Shown here: in pieces, positions 1 to 7,385 of the stretch
How positions within the stretch are numbered: position 1 is the first letter of the stretch
How the letters are laid out: every line of letters starts with the position of its first letter
DNA from: Candidatus Dormiibacterota bacterium
Lineage (GTDB): Bacteria > Chloroflexota > Dormibacteria > Dormibacterales > Dormibacteraceae
Direction: 5' to 3'
DNA: 11,677 bases
NCBI GenBank assembly: GCA_955652585.1
Contig: CATPBF010000094.1
Coordinates: 1 to 11,677, forward strand
Program-made: the position numbers and the translations under genes
The notes under the pieces: generated by a model
Database searches by the model: none
What the model was told of the DNA's origin: nothing
Seen by the model: only the letters and a program-made list of their open reading frames with translations

Positions 1-1
1 A

Positions 2-112
2 CACGCACCCCCGCAGCCTCCGCCCGCGCTCGCGCAGCCCTCGCAGCCGACGCCTACGGCCGCGCCCGCGCCCCCTCAACCAGAGCGACCGCTCGGGCTC
101 CCAACTCCCTGA
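2..112 (+). CDS. Possible C-terminal tail of a Pro/Ala/Gln-rich protein (partial)
   Basis: An open plus-strand frame enters from the left edge and ends at TGA 110-112. It encodes about 36 residues made mostly of Pro, Ala, Gln and Thr (for example HAPPQPPPALAQP), the composition of disordered tails or linkers of secreted or envelope proteins. No start is visible because the gene would begin outside the window. The first 53 bases lie outside any other gene; the remaining 59 overlap antisense the end of the PLP decarboxylase, so the two genes would converge and overlap. Antisense frames over Arg/Gly/Ala-rich coding DNA can look Pro/Ala-rich by chance, which weakens the call. Function cannot be assigned from the tail. 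Confidence 0.35.
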   Translation, partial: HAPPQPPPALAQPSQPTPTAAPAPPQPERPLGLPTP

Positions 113-1499
113 CCGTCGAAACGATCAGGTCGACATCGTCTTCGCGCGTCCGCCAGTTGACGATCGCGGGGCGGAAGCAGACCTTGGCGTCGTAGACGGT
201 CGTGCCGAAGTAAACCCGGCCATCCTCCAGAACGAGCTCTCCGAGGCGGCGGTTGATTTCGTCGAGCTGGGCCTCCGAAACGCCGGGTGGGCGATACCGA
301 AAACAGATGACGTTGAGCGTAACGTCGGCCATCCGCTCCAGATCCGGCGCGGCATCCACCTGCTCGGCCACACGCTGGGCTAAACCGAGGTGACGCTCGA
401 CCATCGCGCGGTAACCGTCGCGGCCGTACGCTCGCAGCGTTGCCCAGACCGCAAGAGAGCGCGCGCGGCGGGACATCTCTGGACCCAGGTTGCCGAAGGC
501 GGGTCGCGCAGCGGCCTCCGCCCCGAGATACGCGGCGCTGGTGCCGAACGCCCCGGCCTGGTACGTGGGATCCCTCACAAACGCGAAGCCAGAGTCATAG
601 GGAACGTTGAGCCACTTGTGACCGTCAGCGATCACCGAGTCGGCGAGGTCTACTCCTTTGACCAGGTGGCGTGTTTTGGGTGAGACGGCTGCGAACAGGC
701 CGAAGGCGCCATCCACGTGGACCCAGACGCGATGCTCGCGCGCCAGTGCGACGATATCGGCGAGCGGATCGAAGTCGCCTGTGTTGACGTCGCCCGCGTT
801 GGCGATGATCACGACCGGTTCCGAGTCGTGTTCGCGCAGCGCCACCGACATCTCATCCAGGTCGACTCGTCCGGCGCCATCTCGCGACAGAGTCCGCACG
901 CGATCGCGCCCGAGGCCGAGCATCGCCACCGCCCTGAGCGCGCTCACGTGCACGTAGCCGCTGGACAGGATTGTCATCGGCGGCAAACCGCTTGTCCCGG
1001 CTGATTCGACGTCGACGCCCTGCTCCAGTCCCCACCATCGGCGCGCGGCCGCGAGCCCAACGAAGTTGGCCATGGTGGCGCCGGTGGTGATCACCCCACT
1101 CCACGATGCCGGCAGGCCGAAGAGTTCCTGCAGCCACGCGATGCTGATTTGTTCCACACGTGACGCGAACGGCGAGCTCAGCCAGCTGTACGAGTTTTGG
1201 TCGACGGCGGCCGTTAGCCAATCGGCACCCACAGCAGCGGGCGTCCCGCCGCCCATGACGAAGTGAAAGTAGCGCGGCCCCGCCGAACGCGTCGTTCCGT
1301 CAACCGAGGCCGCGATCAGCTCCGAGAGGGCGGCCAGCGAACCCACACCATCTTCGGGCAGCGAGGAAGTCGGCTGTGCGCGTCGGCTCGGCGGTCGCAC
1401 AGGTTCGTCATCAATTCGCGCCAGATAGGCCTCGGCTTCCTTGGCCGCGAGGCGCAGCGCCGCTCCTAGATTCCCGTGGTCAGCAAGCGGGTCCGGCAC
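54..1499 (-). CDS. PLP-dependent group II amino-acid decarboxylase family protein
   Basis: 481 residues, a fold-type I PLP enzyme of the group II decarboxylase family (aromatic amino acid, glutamate and histidine decarboxylases; PF00282), presumably cytosolic. Visible landmarks are TTGATMAN at about 138-145 (phosphate-binding region), His184 in GYVHVS (ring-stacking position), HVDGAFG at 261-267 with Asp263 (pyridine-N contact), and ADGHKWLNVPYD with Lys295 as the Schiff-base lysine. The length is usual for the family. Substrate cannot be read from the sequence; aromatic amino acids are one option. The start is GTG at 1497-1499, 27 bp after the upstream stop; no good ribosome site precedes it, but TAGCCT (1507-1512 on the minus strand) sits 7 nt upstream and could be a weak -10-like box. 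The next in-frame Met is near residue 82, too far inside the fold. It is the last gene of the minus-strand run. Confidence 0.9.
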   Translation of the reverse strand: MPDPLADHGNLGAALRLAAKEAEAYLARIDDEPVRPPSRRAQPTSSLPEDGVGSLAALSELIAASVDGTTRSAGPRYFHFVMGGGTPAAVGADWLTAAVDQNSYSWLSSPFASRVEQISIAWLQELFGLPASWSGVITTGATMANFVGLAAARRWWGLEQGVDVESAGTSGLPPMTILSSGYVHVSALRAVAMLGLGRDRVRTLSRDGAGRVDLDEMSVALREHDSEPVVIIANAGDVNTGDFDPLADIVALAREHRVWVHVDGAFGLFAAVSPKTRHLVKGVDLADSVIADGHKWLNVPYDSGFAFVRDPTYQAGAFGTSAAYLGAEAAARPAFGNLGPEMSRRARSLAVWATLRAYGRDGYRAMVERHLGLAQRVAEQVDAAPDLERMADVTLNVICFRYRPPGVSEAQLDEINRRLGELVLEDGRVYFGTTVYDAKVCFRPAIVNWRTREDDVDLIVSTVRELGARAVALVEGARARP

Positions 1500-1526
1500 G
1501 TCCGCAAGGCTACTACGCGGTCGAAG

Positions 1527-3578
1527 TCAGACCCGGAAGACGGAGTACTCCCCGTTCGAGTAGACGAGGGTCCCGTGCTGCTGCCAGTACGCCTGGCTCG
1601 CGGCTCGCGCCGGCGCCAGCTCCTGCGGACCGATCAGGACATAGTTGACGCCATACCGATCGACGAGGTCGGCGGTGTTCTGGTCGCCACGGAGAATCGC
1701 CGCCTCGTCTGATTGCTTGCGCGCGTAATCACGCAGCCCATACGTCCACAGCCAGCCCGGATAGCCGCTCACCACGCGCCTACCCGACAGGGTCGGAATC
1801 GGGCTGTTGTGCTCATCTGCCACCGCGAACACCGCGTCTGGCGCCGTGTTCTGCCTCACCCAGTCCGCGACCTGCATGCCCTTCGTGTCCGTGAATTGAT
1901 ACGAGCTGACGCTTGAATCCGAAGCACGAGCCAGGTCGAGCGCGCCTGACAGACAGAGGAGCACAAGCAGCACCGACGCGAACGCCGCGCTCCACGGCCA
2001 GCGCCGGACCATGCCGGCAATGAAGCCTCCAACCATGATGCTTCCGAGCAGCGCCCAAAAGATGAAGAACTTCGTGTTGTCCCAGTCCCATGGCTGCAGG
2101 ACGATGACGTTGGGGACCAGGAACCAAAGCCACATGGGCGCAAACCATTTCGGGAAAGCGGTCGGAAACCACCGCCGCAAGATGTGGGCGGCGATCAGCA
2201 GCGGGATCAACAACGACGTGTTCTTGATCCAGAACCACGCGACGTCGCGCGGAAAGGACAGCACCCCATCGCGCAGCCAATCCGTATACGAGAGCCAGCC
2301 GGGCTCCGGGCAGTATCCGTAAAGGCTGATGTTCGCTCCGCAGACGCTGTTGTTGGCGGGCGGCCACATCCACGCCAGCACCGGGATCGCGAGCAGCAGG
2401 GCAGGGACGAAGAATGCGACCCATTCCTTGCGCATGTTGAAGACCGCCCAGAACGCGGCCAGGGCGACCACCGTCCCGTATGCGTGTACGTGGAACACAG
2501 GCATCAGGCCGGCGACGATGCCGGCGAACAGGAATGCCTTCCAATCGTGGCGCTCGCGCACGGCCAGCCACACGAGCAGCAACACGATCAACGCGAGGCT
2601 GAAGCCGAACAGCGTCGACCGCTGCGGTACGAGGTAGGCAAGCACGGGGTTCAACCACTGGAAGTTGAGATCGCGGTTGAGGGTGTACTCGCGTGGCAGA
2701 TGCGCGAGCACACCGATCCCGCTGTGGACGATATCGCCCGCGAGGTAGACGAAGCCCAGCCCCCCGCCGAGCAAGAAGACGAAGACCGCGACGGCCGCCG
2801 CGCCGCGGCTGTCCGCGAATCTCGCCGCGGCCAGATAGAGAACAGCCGGAAACGCGAGGCCCAGCAACCCGGTCGTGAGGACCAGCGCCGTGGGCAGAGA
2901 GCTGCCTAGCGGGATGAGGTTGGCCGCGAGGAAGTCGATCATGAACGGATAGCCGAGGTGGTTGCCAGGATCGATGGGGTACTGGGGCGGAAAGTTGTGC
3001 CCGTACGCGAATGAGCCGGCGAAAGTGAGGTGCGCGGCCCAGTCGCCCCAGATGTTGATGTACCCCGCCCACAGCCCTTCAGGCTTGATGACGTAGGCCT
3101 GGTGTAGGAAATGCACGGTCCAAGCGCCACAGACGAGGAACACCGCGGCGAGCGGCCAGGGATGGCCGGCGGTGCGCGGCGGCGCGGCCCAACGCGCAAT
3201 CGCGTCTGAGAGGTCGGCGGCGACGCGATCGCGGTTTACGATCGCGACCCCGGCTCCGGCCCCGACTGCGACGGCGACGCCGGTTATGACCGTGCCCAGC
3301 GTGACGTCGCGCACCACCATCGACAGCACGAAGCTGACCACCGAGACGGCCATCGCGCCCAGCACCGTCCCGAAGACAAGGCGCTCCTCGAAGTTGAGGG
3401 CGATCCCGCTCGAATAAGTGATGCCGAAGCCTGCGGCCACGCAGCCGACAAGGAGAATCGCGGCGGCGCCGAAGAGAAGGGCGGCGGCCAGCACGAGGAT
3501 CAGGGCCCCCAATCCCAGCCAGGCACCTGACCACCCGATCGGTCGAACGGCGACAGCGCGCGCCGCTCCCTCAGCCAA
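1527..3578 (-). CDS. Large polytopic membrane protein, probable GT-C-type glycosyltransferase
   Basis: 683 residues with roughly a dozen hydrophobic segments between about 17 and 550, then a soluble C-terminal domain (about 560-683). An early outer loop carries GDWAAHLTFAGSFAYGHNFPP at about 178-198, with Asp179 and His183; GT-C enzymes use an Asp in the first outer loop, so this is a candidate active site. A second motif, PWDWDNTKFF (496-505), precedes a late membrane segment. The tail contains SGYPGWLWTYG and DRYGVNYVLIG, a type of ending seen in uncharacterised bacterial GT-C/YfhO-like membrane proteins. Cys413 and Cys423 lie in one probable outer loop and could form a disulfide. The likely role is sugar transfer from a polyprenyl-phosphate donor, but family, sugar and acceptor are unknown. 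The start is TTG at 3576-3578, 3 bp after the mannosyltransferase stop, with GGAG 7 nt upstream. Confidence 0.7.
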   Translation of the reverse strand: MAEGAARAVAVRPIGWSGAWLGLGALILVLAAALLFGAAAILLVGCVAAGFGITYSSGIALNFEERLVFGTVLGAMAVSVVSFVLSMVVRDVTLGTVITGVAVAVGAGAGVAIVNRDRVAADLSDAIARWAAPPRTAGHPWPLAAVFLVCGAWTVHFLHQAYVIKPEGLWAGYINIWGDWAAHLTFAGSFAYGHNFPPQYPIDPGNHLGYPFMIDFLAANLIPLGSSLPTALVLTTGLLGLAFPAVLYLAAARFADSRGAAAVAVFVFLLGGGLGFVYLAGDIVHSGIGVLAHLPREYTLNRDLNFQWLNPVLAYLVPQRSTLFGFSLALIVLLLVWLAVRERHDWKAFLFAGIVAGLMPVFHVHAYGTVVALAAFWAVFNMRKEWVAFFVPALLLAIPVLAWMWPPANNSVCGANISLYGYCPEPGWLSYTDWLRDGVLSFPRDVAWFWIKNTSLLIPLLIAAHILRRWFPTAFPKWFAPMWLWFLVPNVIVLQPWDWDNTKFFIFWALLGSIMVGGFIAGMVRRWPWSAAFASVLLVLLCLSGALDLARASDSSVSSYQFTDTKGMQVADWVRQNTAPDAVFAVADEHNSPIPTLSGRRVVSGYPGWLWTYGLRDYARKQSDEAAILRGDQNTADLVDRYGVNYVLIGPQELAPARAASQAYWQQHGTLVYSNGEYSVFRV

Positions 3579-3581
3579 GCC

Positions 3582-5294
3582 CTAGCTCCAGCACCACAGC
3601 TTCTCCTCCGTCCCCTTGAGGTACGGCTGGCAGATGACGAGCCACATCTTGGGTCCCCATATGGGCGTGCCGGGGCTCGGATCGTTGGCGGAGATGGAAA
3701 TCGGAAGACCGGTCCAGACGGGATAGAAGTAGAAGAAGAAGGCCACCGCGAGGCCGAGGTGCGCAGCGAGCAAGGTGCGGCCCGGCGGCCGGAAATGGGT
3801 CGCCATGTATGCGAGCACGAACGCCAGCGCGAGGATCATGAAAATCAGGCCGCCGAACATGTGGTACATGAACAGCACCCTGCTGATGTGCGACCACGGT
3901 AGGTACTGGGTGACGAAGCCGAGCAGGATCACTGTGGCGGGGAAGCTTCGGTGCCGGATGATGAAGTACGGCAGCGATACGACGCACGGAAGGCTCGTCC
4001 ACCAGATCCAGGGATTGCCCAGGTCCTCGATCCGCGAGATGAGCGGCTGGCCGGTCCACTGGTCGATGCCCAGGCTGTCGTACTGCGCGTAATAAAGCAC
4101 CGGCCTCGACAGGAACGGCCACGACCACCACGGGGAGCCGTACGGATGCGTGGCCGTCAATGTCGCGTGATAGATGTACGACTGCTTCTGGTAGTCGATG
4201 AGGTCCGCCAGGTTGTGGAACTGGCCGCGGGCGAAGAACGGGTACCACGAGACCCCGTAGATGACGATCGGGATCAGCACCAGGGCGACCAGAGCCAGCG
4301 GCAGGTACAGGTCCCATCGCACGCCGCCGGCGATCGCAGGCCCCTCCCCCTTTCCCCACGACCAGATCGGGTTGTCCCGCGGCCCTAAGTGAATGTCGAC
4401 ATGGCGCCGGATGGCCCTCGCCACGAGCAGGAAGACGATCGAGGCCCACGCGGCGAGCACGATCCATTTCGACGCGATGCCGACCCCGAGCGTGAGTCCC
4501 AGGAGGAAAAGGGTCACGACCGACGCGACTGGTCTGCGGCTCTGGATGTGGGCCAGGAACAGCGTGTACGCGAGCAGGATGAAGAAGATCGGAAAGATGT
4601 CGATCATGCCGATCCGCGACTGCAGGAAGAACATGCCGTCGAAGCACACAAGGGTTGCCGCCGCCAGCGCGAACAATCGATTCGGCCATAGGCGCCTCGC
4701 CAGCAGGTACATCAAGGGCACGCACAGAGTCCCGAAGATGCAGACCGCTATCCGCCAGCCGAACGTGTTGAAGCCGAGGTCGATGTAGTCGCCGGTCGCA
4801 CCCTGGTAGTTGGCGCGGTACCACCCATAGCCCCATTCGCCGGCCGCAATGAACATCTTCGCGAGCGGGGGCTCCGGGTCGAAGTAGTTGTACTTGCAGT
4901 TGATCGTGGTTGGATGGCAGACCTCCATCCCCTTGACGTCGTTGTATGCGTCGACTGGAAAGTAGATCTCGTCGAAGACCTGACCCTTGGGCGGTGAAAG
5001 GCCGCCATGGCCGTCCGGGTAGCCCTTGTTGAAGGGATAGGCGAGGCCGCACAACTTGCCGGGATCGCCCGTCACGTCGATCGGCGTGGGGGAAACGCAA
5101 TTCGAGATCAACGGCCCCTGAAATGGATGGAGGAAACAGTCGGGCATGATCGGGCTGTAGAAGCGAAGGACGAAGGCGACCACCGTGAACGCGAGGATCG
5201 CGAGCGCATCCCAGCGGTCGAAGTAGACCGGCCCTGAGCCGCCCGCGGAACCGGATCGCGCCCGACTTAGAACCTCGGCCCGCCCCTCACTCAC
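3582..5294 (-). CDS. Protein O-mannosyltransferase family (GT39) membrane enzyme
   Basis: 570 residues, a polytopic GT-C enzyme of the dolichyl/polyprenyl-phosphate-mannose protein mannosyltransferase family (PF02366 with a PMT C-terminal 4TM region). Such enzymes move mannose from polyprenyl-phosphate-mannose to Ser/Thr of exported proteins outside the membrane. Visible motifs are VFDEIYFP with the catalytic Asp108-Glu109 in the first outer loop, DPEPPLAK (139-146, the HPPLGK-like motif), FLQSRIGMID (about 223-232), SKW (275-277), HPYGSPWWSWP (383-393) and SRVLFMYHMFGG (about 470-482). Lengths and motif order match bacterial Pmt. Unusually, the first outer loop is long (about 47-178) and holds Cys53, 66, 82, 126 and 133, while the last stretch has Cys555 and Cys568. 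The start is GTG at 5292-5294, sharing GTGA with the upstream stop; no ribosome site is seen, so coupled translation is likely. No upstream polyprenyl-phosphate-mannose synthase lies in the window. Confidence 0.9.
   Translation of the reverse strand: MSEGRAEVLSRARSGSAGGSGPVYFDRWDALAILAFTVVAFVLRFYSPIMPDCFLHPFQGPLISNCVSPTPIDVTGDPGKLCGLAYPFNKGYPDGHGGLSPPKGQVFDEIYFPVDAYNDVKGMEVCHPTTINCKYNYFDPEPPLAKMFIAAGEWGYGWYRANYQGATGDYIDLGFNTFGWRIAVCIFGTLCVPLMYLLARRLWPNRLFALAAATLVCFDGMFFLQSRIGMIDIFPIFFILLAYTLFLAHIQSRRPVASVVTLFLLGLTLGVGIASKWIVLAAWASIVFLLVARAIRRHVDIHLGPRDNPIWSWGKGEGPAIAGGVRWDLYLPLALVALVLIPIVIYGVSWYPFFARGQFHNLADLIDYQKQSYIYHATLTATHPYGSPWWSWPFLSRPVLYYAQYDSLGIDQWTGQPLISRIEDLGNPWIWWTSLPCVVSLPYFIIRHRSFPATVILLGFVTQYLPWSHISRVLFMYHMFGGLIFMILALAFVLAYMATHFRPPGRTLLAAHLGLAVAFFFYFYPVWTGLPISISANDPSPGTPIWGPKMWLVICQPYLKGTEEKLWCWS
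3586..3589 (-). promoter_or_regulatory. Shine-Dalgarno GGAG for the 683-residue membrane protein
   Basis: On the minus strand GGAG is followed by CTAGGGC (7 nt) and the TTG start at 3578. The site overlaps the end of the upstream mannosyltransferase gene, whose TAG stop is within the spacer. It supports the TTG start and suggests translational coupling. It is one of only two clear ribosome sites in the window. Confidence 0.6.
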
Positions 5295-5893
5295 CGTCGA
5301 CGCTTTTTACGCCGGCCCCCACCCTGGTTCTGTCCAATCCGGTAGGGCAGCTTGGCTGTGATCTCCCATGATGCTGCGTCGGCGTCCGGCACCGGCATGG
5401 CGATCGTGTCCTCGTAGAAGAGACGCGAGCCCAACCGTTTCTTGATCACCGCCAGCCGCTCCTCGTCTCCGCGCACGCGTACGAACAGAGCCGGCTTCTC
5501 GAGCAGCGGGCGCATGATCCGCGCCACCTTCGCGCGGCGCGCGTCCTGGAAGGCGACCTTGAGTGGTTGCACCTTCACCATCCGGATGCTTTCGTACTCG
5601 ATCAGCACGTCCGAGAAAAGCGTCGACACCTTGAGCCCGCTGTCGAGCGGCTCGACAAAGCTCCGCCACCGATACACGAGGAATGCGCCACCGAGGAGAA
5701 GCCCGACCGGGGCGTAAAAGAGCCAGATGATGTTCTGGGAGCTGATGGGTTGGCGCGAGTAGACCAGGACGCCGGCCGCCAGGACGCCGACCACGACGAG
5801 CAGGCCGGCGTAGAACCGCTGCCAGCGCCACAACTCCTCGGCGTAGAGGATCCGTTGCCGTCCTCGTGGGTGGCGGGCTCCATTCGAGCTCAA
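5291..5893 (-). CDS. Two-TM membrane protein with PH-like domain and basic tail
   Basis: About 200 residues from the chosen start, TTG at 5891-5893, one base after the glpK stop. Two hydrophobic helices lie at about 28-46 and 54-74, followed by a soluble region at about 78-165 whose pattern (alternating short strands, GLKVSTLFSDVLIEYESIRMV) resembles bacterial PH domains, and an unstructured end GGGRRKKRRR. The helix hairpin would put both termini on the cytoplasmic side, with the basic tail near membrane phospholipids. I do not recognise a specific family and cannot give a function; a scaffold or regulator of its membrane-enzyme neighbours is possible. The same frame stays open up to 6007 within glpK, but that extension is Arg/Ser-rich antisense-like filler and would overlap the kinase end by over 100 bp, so the shorter start is preferred. 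Its stop overlaps the mannosyltransferase start by 4 bp. Confidence 0.65.
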   Translation of the reverse strand: MSSNGARHPRGRQRILYAEELWRWQRFYAGLLVVVGVLAAGVLVYSRQPISSQNIIWLFYAPVGLLLGGAFLVYRWRSFVEPLDSGLKVSTLFSDVLIEYESIRMVKVQPLKVAFQDARRAKVARIMRPLLEKPALFVRVRGDEERLAVIKKRLGSRLFYEDTIAMPVPDADAASWEITAKLPYRIGQNQGGGRRKKRRR

Positions 5894-5894
5894 G

Positions 5895-7385
5895 CTATTG
5901 ATTATCGCTGGGCGCCCAGTTCCGGCTCCTTTCCACGGCACGCCGCCACTGCGCCTGGAGCGTGTCGGCCTGGTCTCGCGAGATCGCGGGTTCGAAGTCA
6001 CGGTCAAGCTTCCACAGGCCCGCGAGGTCGGTGTCGGTCCACGCGCCTGCGCCCAGGCCGGCCAGAAACGCCGCGCCCAATGCGGTCGTCTCGGTCTGCC
6101 GCGGCCGGCTGACCGGGATCCCTATCAGGTCGGCCTGAAACTGGCACAGGACGTCCATGACCGAGGCGCCTCCGTCGACGCGCAGCTCCATGAGCGGCCT
6201 GCCGGTGTCAAGCTGCATCGCCTCCACCACGTCGCGCGTCTGGTACGCCATCGCTTCCACGGCCGCGCGCACCAGGTGCGCGCGCCCACTGCCCCGCGTG
6301 AGGCCGACGATCGTGCCCCGCGCAAACGGATCCCAATAAGGCGCGCCGAGGCCGACAAACGCGGGGACCATGAACACGCCGCCCGCGTCTGGAACAGAGG
6401 AGGCGATCGGGCCGGCTTCCGAGGCGCTCGCGATGATCCCAAGGCCGTCGCGCAGCCACTGCAAGGCGGCGCCGGTGACGAAGATAGCGCCCTCGAGCGC
6501 ATAGCTGAGGCGCCCGGCACGCCGCCACGCGACCGTGGTCAGCATCCCGGATTGCGACGCCACGCGGTCTGGGCCCGTCTGCACCAGGACGAATGAGCCT
6601 GTGCCATATGTATTCTTCGCCATCCCGACGATGGTGCACGCCTGGCCGAACAACGCCGCCTGCTGGTCGCCGGCGATGCCGGTGATGGGCGCCTCGATGC
6701 CAAGGAATGCGCCGGGGTCGCTCTTCGAGATCGCGCCGCTAGAGTCGCGAACCTCGGGGAGATTGGTGAGTGGAACGCCGAACAGGTCGGCCATCTCCTG
6801 GCTCCATACGCCGCGCCCGATGTCGAAGAGAAGCGTGCGCGATGCATTCGACGCATCGGTCACATGGTCTCGGCCGGCCGAAAGACGTGCGACCAGCCAG
6901 CTGTCCACCGTCCCCGCCGCCGCGTCCTTCGCGCCCGGCACGTGATTCACAACCCATGCCAGCTTGGTCGCGGTGAAGTACGGATCGATGACGAGCCCGG
7001 TCACCTCGCGCACACGTTCCTCATGACCCGCCTCGCGCAGCCGGACACACTCGGCCGCGGTGCGGCGGTCCTGCCACACGATTGCGCGGGCGAGCGGCCT
7101 CAACGTCCGACGGTCCCAGACCACGAGCGTTTCGCGCTGGTTGGTGATCCCTATCGCAATCACGTCGCGTGGCTCTGCGCCCGCGGCCTCGAGCGCCAGG
7201 CGCGCGCTCTGCTGAACGGCGGCCCAGATCTCCTCGGCGTCGTGCTCGACCCAGCCCGGCTGAGGGAAATGCTGCGTGATCTCTGCGTAGCCCTTGCCGC
7301 GCACGATCCCGTCCATGCCGACGGCGACGGATGTGGCGCCGGTCGTCCCCTCGTCGAGGCTCAGTACGACCCGGCGGTCAGCCAC
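5895..7385 (-). CDS. glpK: Glycerol kinase
   Basis: 496 residues, an FGGY-family sugar kinase that phosphorylates glycerol with ATP to sn-glycerol-3-phosphate in the cytosol. Full-length landmarks are LDEGTTGATS at 10-19, NQRET at 82-86 (Arg84, Glu85, the glycerol-binding pair), Trp104, Tyr136, GIAGDQQAALFGQ with catalytic-base Asp240, NTYGTGSFVL (258-267), VDGGASVMDVLCQFQADLIG (403-422) and TTALGAAFLAGLG (433-445). The first loop reads DEGTTGAT rather than the classic DQGTTSSR, so the Arg17-equivalent of E. coli GlpK is Thr18. The Gly-Gly-Thr-Arg loop used for fructose-bisphosphate inhibition in E. coli and the His phosphorylated by the PTS in Firmicutes are both absent before the GIAGDQ motif, so regulation probably differs. 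The GTG start at 7383-7385 overlaps the larE stop by 8 bp. No glpF or glpD is in the window. Confidence 0.95.
   Translation of the reverse strand: MADRRVVLSLDEGTTGATSVAVGMDGIVRGKGYAEITQHFPQPGWVEHDAEEIWAAVQQSARLALEAAGAEPRDVIAIGITNQRETLVVWDRRTLRPLARAIVWQDRRTAAECVRLREAGHEERVREVTGLVIDPYFTATKLAWVVNHVPGAKDAAAGTVDSWLVARLSAGRDHVTDASNASRTLLFDIGRGVWSQEMADLFGVPLTNLPEVRDSSGAISKSDPGAFLGIEAPITGIAGDQQAALFGQACTIVGMAKNTYGTGSFVLVQTGPDRVASQSGMLTTVAWRRAGRLSYALEGAIFVTGAALQWLRDGLGIIASASEAGPIASSVPDAGGVFMVPAFVGLGAPYWDPFARGTIVGLTRGSGRAHLVRAAVEAMAYQTRDVVEAMQLDTGRPLMELRVDGGASVMDVLCQFQADLIGIPVSRPRQTETTALGAAFLAGLGAGAWTDTDLAGLWKLDRDFEPAISRDQADTLQAQWRRAVERSRNWAPSDNQ

Noticed and set aside
2184..2909. 241-residue plus-strand frame inside the membrane-protein gene
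   Set aside because: His/Gln/Arg-rich antisense of a hydrophobic coding region, a common artefact in GC-rich DNA.
1813..3072. 419-residue open frame on the minus strand
   Set aside because: Arg/Gly-rich shadow within the 683-residue membrane protein; no hydrophobic or domain pattern.
3571..5100. 509-residue open frame on the minus strand
   Set aside because: Arg/Pro/His-rich out-of-frame shadow of the mannosyltransferase gene; only the 570-residue frame shows the family motifs.
5894..6007. N-terminal extension of the PH-like protein to an ATG/GTG-type start at 6007
   Set aside because: It would overlap the conserved glpK end by over 100 bp and adds an Arg/Ser/Gly-rich stretch with no fold; the TTG just after the glpK stop is a better start.
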